5,082 nt of DNA, taken from the NCBI GenBank assembly GCA_004525155.1, contig SPDA01000210.1:1-5082 (forward strand), read 5' to 3'. The position numbers and the translations under genes were made by a program. The stretch comes from Spirochaetales bacterium. Its GTDB lineage: Bacteria; Spirochaetota; Spirochaetia; SPDA01. Positions 1 to 4,679 of this stretch are shown here, piece after piece; within the stretch, counting starts at the first letter, position 1, and every line of letters starts with the position of its first letter. Below the pieces are notes generated by a model, which was not told the DNA's origin, did no database searches, and saw only the letters and a program-made list of their open reading frames with translations.

Positions 1-393
1 ACAACAACAAGAAAAGCTGTTTCCGAGGTAGATTTTTTTAAAACCTGGAACGGAACCTGGGTCAACACGGATATTCCGGGAAGCCAATGGGTGCCTCAAA
101 AAATAGTTGTCAACCCTGATGGAATACGTGACTATTATTTACACGCAATTGATTCTGCAACTCCTTACCATCAAAGGATTGCATTAATAGATCAATGGTC
201 CGACGGGGAAGGAAGCATCTGGTATATGGCCAGTGTGGAAATTCTTCCTGACGGAATTAAGGGCTATGAATACGGTAAAATAAGTGATTCCGGTAATACC
301 CTTGAATATATAAACCGCTCTCAAACTGATCCCATAGAAAAATGGGAACCGGATAATAATTGGTACAATTACGTAATTCTCTACCGCGAGTAG
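1..393 (+). CDS. Putative lipoprotein paralogue, 5' end cut off by the window edge
   Basis: The frame is open from base 1 to a TAG at 391-393, giving 130 residues. It aligns without gaps to the mature part of the intact lipoprotein encoded at 520-999, with about half the positions identical by eye. Shared blocks are DFFK, GTWVNTDIPG, WVPQK, LIDQW, DGE, YGKI, DSGN and KWEPD near the C-terminus. In that alignment the first codon here matches the residue just after the lipidated cysteine, so the mature chain is essentially complete and only the signal peptide lies outside. The internal ATG at 91 is not a credible start, because the conserved DFFK...WVNTDIPG block lies before it. I do not recognise the family. 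The many Trp, Tyr and Gly residues and short strand-like segments suggest a small beta-rich domain. The likely location is the periplasm or outer membrane. An intrinsic terminator follows 22 bases after the stop. Confidence 0.75.
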   Translation, partial: TTTRKAVSEVDFFKTWNGTWVNTDIPGSQWVPQKIVVNPDGIRDYYLHAIDSATPYHQRIALIDQWSDGEGSIWYMASVEILPDGIKGYEYGKISDSGNTLEYINRSQTDPIEKWEPDNNWYNYVILYRE

Positions 394-413
394 GATTTCT
401 CACTTGCAGCTGT

Positions 414-446
414 ATGCCGGGCAGTTTGACCTGCCCGGCGTTTTTG
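414..446 (+). terminator. Intrinsic (rho-independent) terminator of the first lipoprotein gene
   Basis: A perfect 9-bp stem, GCCGGGCAG (416-424) with CTGCCCGGC (431-439), encloses the loop TTTGAC. It is followed by G and five T (441-445). The stem starts 22 bases after the TAG of the upstream gene. It separates the two tandem paralogues, so the second gene probably needs its own promoter. Confidence 0.9.
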
Positions 447-452
447 TACCGC

Positions 453-483
453 TTGTATGGGCAGTTCGTAAAAAAAGTATAGG
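453..483 (+). promoter_or_regulatory. Weak candidate promoter of the second lipoprotein gene
   Basis: TTGTAT (453-458) and TATAGG (478-483) could be -35 and -10 boxes, but the 19-bp spacing is long and both match the consensus only partly. A promoter is expected here because a strong terminator lies directly upstream. AGGCG (481-485) and CGCCT (497-501) form a 5-bp inverted repeat with an 11-nt loop between this site and the ribosome binding site. Confidence 0.3.
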
Positions 484-507
484 CGGAACAGGAAAACGCC
501 TGTGATG

Positions 508-513
508 AAGGGG
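508..513 (+). promoter_or_regulatory. Ribosome binding site that fixes the lipoprotein start at 520
   Basis: AAGGGG lies 6 nt upstream of ATG 520. It lies inside the coding region if either GTG 502 or ATG 505 were used, so it favours the downstream start. Confidence 0.7.
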
Positions 514-519
514 AATAAG

Positions 520-999
520 ATGAAACTAAAAACATTTATTTTTATCGGCGGCATTTATCTTCTTGTTCTATTAATAACAGCCGGTTGTGCAACAACAAAA
601 AACCCAGTCTCCGAAGAGGATTTCTTCAAAGTCTGGAGCGGCACGTGGGTCAACACCGATATTCCGGGAGACACCTGGGTACCGCAAAAATTAGTTACCC
701 GTCCCGGTGGAACATTCAGCTTCCATGTATACGTAACTGATTCTATTCCTTTTTGTCTGCATACATTTGTTTTAATAGACCAGTGGACCGACGGGGAGGA
801 TGCCATCTGGTTTTCAGCAAAAACGACATGTCCGGTTCAAGGAAATATCTTTTATCAATATGGGAAAATTCATGATTCCGGTAATATTCTTGAAATTATT
901 CACCATGCTGCAGATACTCCCATAAAAAAATGGGAACCGGACAGTGATTACTATAATTACGGTATCTATTACCGTGTGCCATCCGGCAGCGGTATTTAA
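520..999 (+). CDS. Small predicted lipoprotein, tandem paralogue of the upstream gene
   Basis: I chose ATG 520 because AAGGGG (508-513) sits 6 nt before it. In-frame GTG 502 and ATG 505 would add six residues but lack a good Shine-Dalgarno sequence. The 159-residue product begins MKLK, has a hydrophobic stretch (about residues 6-21) and then TAGC with Cys23, a signal peptidase II-type end. Thr at -3 departs from the classical lipobox but fits the looser rule seen in spirochaetes. The mature part matches the upstream paralogue (WVNTDIPG, WVPQK, LIDQW, DGE, YGKI, DSGN, KWEPD). Divergence is concentrated in the middle and before YGKI. The function is unknown. It is probably anchored in the inner or outer membrane and faces the periplasm or outside. 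The gene is AT-richer than those to its right. Its TAA overlaps the stop of the convergent FecR-type gene. Confidence 0.85.
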   Translation: MKLKTFIFIGGIYLLVLLITAGCATTKNPVSEEDFFKVWSGTWVNTDIPGDTWVPQKLVTRPGGTFSFHVYVTDSIPFCLHTFVLIDQWTDGEDAIWFSAKTTCPVQGNIFYQYGKIHDSGNILEIIHHAADTPIKKWEPDSDYYNYGIYYRVPSGSGI

Positions 1000-1012
1000 T
1001 ACTGCTTTTTTT
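988..1012 (+). terminator. Intrinsic terminator of the lipoprotein gene, nested in the convergent coding region
   Basis: AGCGGTA (988-994) pairs with TACTGCT (1000-1006), with one G-U pair, around the loop TTTAA (995-999). Seven T follow at 1006-1012 and then a T-rich stretch. The loop contains both overlapping stop codons. The T-run is the antisense of the lysine/glutamate-rich end of the FecR-type gene. The hairpin has a T tail only on the + strand, so it should stop lipoprotein transcription but not FecR transcription. Confidence 0.7.
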
Positions 1013-1868
1013 CTTCTTCCATGCTCTTTCTGAAAGCGTCCATTTCCGATGAATACCGCGTCTTGAAATCCTTCATCTCCTGTTCGTAATAGGAACGGAA
1101 GCGCGCGAGGTATTTCTGATAGTCGGCAAAATAATCGTCCGCCGCGAAGAACTGTTTCCACTCTTTATAATCCACGGATGCGGCGTAATTGAAGGTTACG
1201 GAATACCACTTCGGCGCGGTATCCTTAACCTGGGCAGGCTTTAAGGAGGTAAACTTGAACTCATCCATCCGTTTTTTTACCTCAGCCATGTCGCGGTCGA
1301 TGAGGCTTAACGCCTGATCTCTAATCGCGATTCCCTGGTTGTCCTGAAAATAGGCTTTCGTGCCCGTATCCGGGTTGTAGGCCTCCACCGAACCCCGGTA
1401 CACAAAACACTCTACACCTCCCTGGTCAGGGTCTACCGAAACCTCGAAATCGGTGCCGCGGACGCCCAGGACAGCGCCGGGCGTGCGCACCATGTAGGCC
1501 TCGTCATACTTTTTGGACGCAACCATGCGGATTAAGCCTTTTATCAGGGCAAAAATATTTGCTTTAGCGTTTGGGGTGCCGGTCATCTCCTCAATCTTGA
1601 AAAAACTGTTCTCCGAGATCCGGACAATACTGCCGTTCGGCGTGAGCTTCAATTCCGCGACACACCCGCCTGTCCGCACCGCGTACCCGATGAGCAGGGG
1701 ATACCCGGGGTACAGATTCTTCTGCGTAACTCCGCTGAAATCGTATACCGTGATTTCGGAAGGGTCCGAGTAATAGGAGAGCAGGGCCCGGGGGTTTTCA
1801 GCGGAAAGATAAAAAGAAGCGCCCAGGAGCAGGCAGAAAGCAGCCAAGGGTACCCGAAGTGTATGCAT
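996..1868 (-). CDS. Secreted FecR-domain protein with charged helical C-terminus
   Basis: The 290-residue product starts with a short signal peptide: His2 and Arg5, a hydrophobic core of about residues 6-20, and likely cleavage after Ala23 (YLSA-EN). Residues about 60-165 fit the FecR domain (a beta-rich fold). The region reads AELKLTPNGSIVRI, then a LIKGLIRMV segment, then the hallmark TPGAVLGVRGTDFEV at 129-143. The last 60 residues are rich in Lys, Glu, Asp, Phe and Tyr and look helical or coiled. No iron-sensing partners (a FecI-type sigma factor or a TonB receptor) are nearby and there is no transmembrane helix after the signal peptide. It is therefore more likely a periplasmic scaffold or binding protein than an anti-sigma regulator. 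The ATG is fixed by an in-frame TAA four codons upstream. No Shine-Dalgarno sequence is visible, and the predicted promoter puts the transcript start at the ATG. Confidence 0.85.
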   Translation of the reverse strand: MHTLRVPLAAFCLLLGASFYLSAENPRALLSYYSDPSEITVYDFSGVTQKNLYPGYPLLIGYAVRTGGCVAELKLTPNGSIVRISENSFFKIEEMTGTPNAKANIFALIKGLIRMVASKKYDEAYMVRTPGAVLGVRGTDFEVSVDPDQGGVECFVYRGSVEAYNPDTGTKAYFQDNQGIAIRDQALSLIDRDMAEVKKRMDEFKFTSLKPAQVKDTAPKWYSVTFNYAASVDYKEWKQFFAADDYFADYQKYLARFRSYYEQEMKDFKTRYSSEMDAFRKSMEEEKKQY

Positions 1869-1874
1869 ATTGTA

Positions 1875-1903
1875 ATTTTACGACATTTGACGGAAAGGGT
1901 CAA
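1875..1903 (-). promoter_or_regulatory. Sigma70-type promoter of the FecR-domain gene, probably leaderless
   Basis: On the minus strand TTGACC (1898-1903) and TAAAAT (1875-1880) are separated by exactly 17 bp. Each matches the consensus at five of six bases. Only 6 nt lie between the -10 box and the ATG at 1868, so transcription should begin at or within one or two bases of the start codon. Confidence 0.65.
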
Positions 1904-1910
1904 AGACCTT
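1886..1910. repeat. Overlapping inverted repeats in the divergent recQ/FecR spacer
   Basis: TTTGAC (1886-1891) and GTCAAA (1899-1904) form a perfect 6-bp inverted repeat with a 7-bp gap. A second dyad overlaps it: GGTC (1898-1901), AAA, GACC (1905-1908). Both cover the -35 box of the FecR-type gene. The first also yields a -35-like TTGACG (1887-1892) facing recQ. This could be an operator, or simply two opposing -35 boxes. Confidence 0.4.
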
Positions 1911-1956
1911 ACGTGATTTTTGAAGCAGCAGCGCGGTTTTGCCCGTATAGGTAAGC

Positions 1957-3471
1957 ATGTACAACCAACTGAATGAAAGCCCGCCGGCCGTAAAGCTGCC
2001 GGCAGAACCCGTGCCGCCGGCAGCAATAACGGATCCCGTTGCGCGGCTGGCGATGGAACGCTTCAACATCCCCTACCTCTTCCCCTACCAGCGCCTGGTC
2101 ATCAGCAATATCCTGGAAGGCAGAAATCAAATCGTAATTCTGCCCACGGGCGCGGGCAAGTCCCTCTGTTTCCAGGTGCCTTCGGTGATGCTGCCCGGCC
2201 CCACCCTCGTAATTTTTCCCCTGCTTTCGCTCATGGCTGACCAGGCCAGAAGGCTCGAGGAAACAGGTATGACACCGGGGCTGCTCCGGGGCGGCCAGAG
2301 CCGGGAGGAACACGAAAGCCTCTGGGAACGAATCGGACAGGGAACCTGCAGGTTCATCATTTCCAATCCTGAAACACTCCTGGCGGAAAGCACAGCCTGC
2401 CGCCTCAAGGAACTGCATATCTCCCACCTGGTGATTGATGAAACCCACACGGTGAGCGAATGGGGCGAGAGCTTCAGGCCTTCATACCTCCGGCTCGGGG
2501 AAATTGTCGAGGCAGCGGGAAAACCCCTTGTTACTGCCTTTACCGCCACCGCTTCCCCCCTTATTTTAGAAAAGATCCGGCAGATTGTGTTCGCCGGCGA
2601 GGCGGTCCTCCTGGTTTCGGGAAACCCTGACCGGCCCAACATTTCCTACTCTGTGCTGCCGGTGCTGAACAAAAATCACGCCGTCACCCTGCTGGCAAAG
2701 TCAATGGAAAAACCTCTCATCATCTTCCACAGGAGCCGACCCGGCACCGAAATGACAGCCAGACTGCTCCGGAACAGGCTTACGAGCGATGAAATATTCT
2801 TCTACCATGCCGCGCTCGAAAAAGAGGAAAAAAAGCGCCTGGAAAAATGGTTTTTTTCTTCGAAAAACGGCATTCTCTGCGCCACCTGCGCTTACGGTTT
2901 GGGCGTGGATAAACCGGACATCCGGAGCGTGATACACAGGGATGTGCCGCCCTCAGTTGAATCCTACCTGCAGGAATCCGGCAGGGCCGGCAGAGACAAA
3001 GACGATTCGAAGGCTGTTCTTTTATTTTCGGAGGAGGACAGGGAAGCGGAAGCGCTGACGGAAGTCGGAATTCAAAGGGAGCGCTACAGGAAGATGCTCG
3101 AATACTGCGGTTCCCGAACCCGCTGCAGGAGGGAATTTCTGCTGGAGGAACTGGGCGCTGCGCCCGAGGCCTGTTTCGGCTGCGATGTATGCGCCGGAAA
3201 AGCTGCATCCGTGGCTGAAGGCGAAAGGGACATCCTTCTCTTCGTTCAAAAAAACAGGCACAGGTTCACCTCCCGGGAAACCCGGACAATTCTCTGCGGC
3301 CTCATGAACTATTTCTGCCGCGAACAGCGGCTCTGGAAACACCGGTGGTTCGGAAGACTGGATCATTGGGCCCCGGACGACATGGAAGATGCCATCGGCA
3401 CCCTTCTGCGCAGAGGCGCCCTGAAGCTGCCGCCGACCGGTCTCTTCAAAAACCGGCTTATCCCCGGGTAG
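1957..3471 (+). CDS. recQ: RecQ-family ATP-dependent DNA helicase, compact form
   Basis: RecQ enzymes unwind DNA 3' to 5' in repair and recombination. The 504-residue product shows the motifs in order: a motif-0 glutamine (Gln45), Walker A PTGAGKS (63-69), motif Ia PLLSLMADQ (88-96), motif II DETH (161-164) with the RecQ aromatic loop SEWGESFRP (167-175), motif III TAFTATA (193-199), motif V around YGLGVDKPDIRSVIH (313-327) and motif VI QESGRAGRD (339-347). A zinc site follows: Cys390, Cys406, Cys409 and Cys412, with an extra Cys384. A degenerate winged-helix region runs to the end. There is no HRDC domain, and the protein is about 100 residues shorter than E. coli RecQ. Motif II has Thr where most RecQ have Ala (DEAH), and Glu replaces Gln before the loop Trp. 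The ATG at 1957 has only a weak AGGT at 4 nt. The next Met (33) would cut close to motif 0. The gene is divergent from the FecR-type gene. Confidence 0.93.
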   Translation: MYNQLNESPPAVKLPAEPVPPAAITDPVARLAMERFNIPYLFPYQRLVISNILEGRNQIVILPTGAGKSLCFQVPSVMLPGPTLVIFPLLSLMADQARRLEETGMTPGLLRGGQSREEHESLWERIGQGTCRFIISNPETLLAESTACRLKELHISHLVIDETHTVSEWGESFRPSYLRLGEIVEAAGKPLVTAFTATASPLILEKIRQIVFAGEAVLLVSGNPDRPNISYSVLPVLNKNHAVTLLAKSMEKPLIIFHRSRPGTEMTARLLRNRLTSDEIFFYHAALEKEEKKRLEKWFFSSKNGILCATCAYGLGVDKPDIRSVIHRDVPPSVESYLQESGRAGRDKDDSKAVLLFSEEDREAEALTEVGIQRERYRKMLEYCGSRTRCRREFLLEELGAAPEACFGCDVCAGKAASVAEGERDILLFVQKNRHRFTSRETRTILCGLMNYFCREQRLWKHRWFGRLDHWAPDDMEDAIGTLLRRGALKLPPTGLFKNRLIPG

Positions 3472-3482
3472 AAGACCCCGGG
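3463..3482. repeat. GC-rich hairpin at the recQ stop codon
   Basis: CCCGGG occurs at 3463-3468 and 3477-3482 and can pair as a 6-bp GC stem with an 8-nt loop that begins with the recQ TAG. No T-run follows, so it is not a typical intrinsic terminator. Transcription may continue into the gene 90 bp downstream. Confidence 0.3.
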
Positions 3483-3526
3483 AGCCGGCAGCGGAATAAG
3501 TCCTTAAAAAAAGGGGGCCTGCTTTC

Positions 3527-3555
3527 TGGTCATTCACGCTTCCTTCTGGTACACT
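3527..3555 (+). promoter_or_regulatory. Extended -10 promoter of the PhnP-like gene, probably leaderless
   Basis: TGGTCA (3527-3532) and TACACT (3550-3555) are 17 bp apart and each matches the consensus at four of six bases. TG at 3547-3548 gives an extended -10 (TGGTACACT). The -10 box ends 6 nt before ATG 3562, and there is no Shine-Dalgarno sequence. This is the same geometry as at the FecR-type gene. Confidence 0.45.
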
Positions 3556-3561
3556 GCGACA

Positions 3562-4323
3562 ATGCAAATTATTTTTCTGGGTACCGGAACATCCCACGGT
3601 ATTCCGTGCATTGCCTGTTCCTGCGCCATCTGCACATCCTCCGATCCGAAAAACGCCAGGACAAGGGCTTCCATCTGGATACGCCACAGGCATCTTTCCC
3701 TGCTTATCGATACGTCCACCGATTTCCGATTCCAGGCGATCAGGGAAGGCATGACAAGCCTCGATGCCATTTTCTTTACCCACGCCCATGCTGACCATCT
3801 TCATGGTCTGGACGATATCAGGCCTCTCTGCAGGGACAAGACCATGCCGGTCTACGGCAATGAGGCGACACTTACGGAAATACGAAGCCGTTTCAATTAT
3901 ATTTTTGAAGATACGCAGAAAGGCGGCGGCAAGCCGAAAATCGAGCTTATCAGCCTCGGGAACGGGGCGGTTGACCTGGGGGACCTGGCCGTACAGCCTG
4001 TCCCCATAAAACACGGCAGTCTCGATATACTCGGGTTCCGCCTGGGCGGTTTCGCCTATCTGACGGACTGCAGCGGAATACCGGAAGAAAGCTATAAGCT
4101 TCTTGAAAATCTTGAAATTCTTGTTATCGGAGCTCTGCGGGACAAGCCTCACGAGACGCACTTTTCAGTGCCTGAAGCCCTCGCCGAAATTGGCAGAATC
4201 CGTCCGGAACGGGCATATTTCACCCATCTCTGCCATAACCTGGAACATCAGGAACTTCTTTCCAGGCTGCCGCCGAATGTGGAACCCGCCTACGACGGTC
4301 AGGTTCTTGACTTGGGGGATTAA
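3562..4323 (+). CDS. PhnP-like metallo-beta-lactamase-fold phosphodiesterase
   Basis: The 253-residue product opens with the family signature FLGTGTSHGIP (5-15), so the ATG at 3562 is well placed although no Shine-Dalgarno sequence is seen. Cys19, Cys21 and Cys24 (with Cys16 nearby) resemble the structural zinc site of PhnP. The metal-binding core is THAHADH (His74, His76, Asp78, His79), followed by LHGLDDIRP. Further probable ligands are His151 (PIKHG), Asp169 (LTDCSG) and His222 (THLCH). His200 (HETHFS) fits the catalytic histidine of PhnP. PhnP cleaves phosphoribosyl 1,2-cyclic phosphate in phosphonate breakdown, but no phn genes are near. The true substrate may be another cyclic phosphodiester, and an uncharacterised hydrolase of this subfamily is equally possible. 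The enzyme is probably cytoplasmic, since no signal peptide is present. It lies 90 bp after recQ and converges on rpmB with a 25-bp gap. Confidence 0.87.
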   Translation: MQIIFLGTGTSHGIPCIACSCAICTSSDPKNARTRASIWIRHRHLSLLIDTSTDFRFQAIREGMTSLDAIFFTHAHADHLHGLDDIRPLCRDKTMPVYGNEATLTEIRSRFNYIFEDTQKGGGKPKIELISLGNGAVDLGDLAVQPVPIKHGSLDILGFRLGGFAYLTDCSGIPEESYKLLENLEILVIGALRDKPHETHFSVPEALAEIGRIRPERAYFTHLCHNLEHQELLSRLPPNVEPAYDGQVLDLGD

Positions 4324-4341
4324 ATCAGGTTTTTACAGGAT

Positions 4342-4376
4342 AAGCGGGTTAAACGAGTTTTACGACTTTCCCGCTT
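4342..4376. repeat. Inverted repeat spanning the rpmB stop codon
   Basis: AAGCGGG (4342-4348) and CCCGCTT (4370-4376) are perfect 7-bp arms around a 21-nt loop that holds the rpmB stop and last codons. It lies in the convergent end between the PhnP-like gene and rpmB. Neither strand has a clear T-run after the stem, so a role as a bidirectional terminator is only possible. Confidence 0.35.
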
Positions 4377-4540
4377 CTGATGCAGGAAGTACAGACTTTG
4401 ATGGTCTTTACGGAAGCGCCTACCATAGATTTAACTTTCTTGATGTTCGGTTTCCAGACCCTTTTTGTCTTGTTATTCGCGTGACTAACTTTGTTGCCGG
4501 CCATCGGCCCTTTTCCGCATATTTCACAACGTCGAGACAT
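4349..4540 (-). CDS. rpmB: 50S ribosomal protein L28 (bL28)
   Basis: The 63-residue protein is a standard short bL28: it begins [12 protein letters not shown], contains the motif [15 protein letters not shown] (19-33), and ends in a basic tail with [13 protein letters not shown] (49-61). The cysteine pairs Cys5/Cys8 and Cys50/Cys53 mark the zinc-binding (C+) form of the family. It is a component of the large ribosomal subunit. On the minus strand AAAAGGA (4548-4554) lies 7 nt before the ATG. The gene stands alone, without rpmG (L33), which is its neighbour in many bacteria. A promoter is visible about 30 bp upstream of the ATG. The gene is convergent with the PhnP-like gene and divergent from the last gene of the window. 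Confidence 0.97.
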   Translation of the reverse strand: MSRRCEICGKGPMAGNKVSHANNKTKRVWKPNIKKVKSMVGASVKTIKVCTSCIRSGKVVKLV

Positions 4541-4575
4541 CTATTTATCCTTTTCTTAGGCAAAATTGAGTTGTA

Positions 4576-4604
4576 ACAGTACCAGAAATACAACGGAATG
4601 TAAA
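4576..4604 (-). promoter_or_regulatory. rpmB promoter
   Basis: On the minus strand TTTACA (4599-4604) and TACTGT (4576-4581) are 17 bp apart. TGG directly before the -10 makes it an extended -10. This predicts a transcript start near 4569 and a leader of about 28 nt that includes the Shine-Dalgarno sequence. The -10 itself is weak (three of six). Confidence 0.5.
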
Positions 4605-4608
4605 GAGG

Positions 4609-4637
4609 TTGTGTATACATTCTATATGGCCTACAAT
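4609..4637 (+). promoter_or_regulatory. Promoter of the rightmost gene
   Basis: TTGTGT (4609-4614) and TACAAT (4632-4637) are 17 bp apart. The -10 matches at five of six bases and the -35 at three. The predicted start near 4644 leaves a leader of about 35 nt before ATG 4680. The -35 box lies 4 bp from that of the opposing rpmB promoter. Confidence 0.55.
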
Positions 4638-4679
4638 TAAACAAGATTTTCAGTTCCTGCTTACCATGAGGTGAAAAAC

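Noticed and set aside
91..393. A complete 100-residue gene starting at ATG 91
   Set aside because: The frame is open back to base 1, and the residues before ATG 91 match the paralogue, so this is an internal Met in a truncated gene.
1909..2642. Minus-strand frames of 171-179 codons opposite the start of recQ
   Set aside because: They overlap the recQ coding region with its clear helicase motifs and have no recognisable domain or ribosome binding site.
3472..3561. Terminator or small RNA in the 90-bp recQ/PhnP-like spacer
   Set aside because: The CCCGGG hairpin has no T-run and the A-rich stretch at 3505-3512 has no adjacent stem. Only the promoter-like elements stand out.
3022..4161. A 379-codon minus-strand frame opposite the end of recQ and the start of the PhnP-like gene
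   Set aside because: It lies antisense to two well-supported genes, crosses their boundary, shows no domain motifs and has low-complexity composition. It is a GC-rich shadow frame.
4103..4576. A + strand frame running from the end of the PhnP-like gene through rpmB
   Set aside because: It is out of frame with the PhnP-like gene and antisense to the unmistakable L28 gene.
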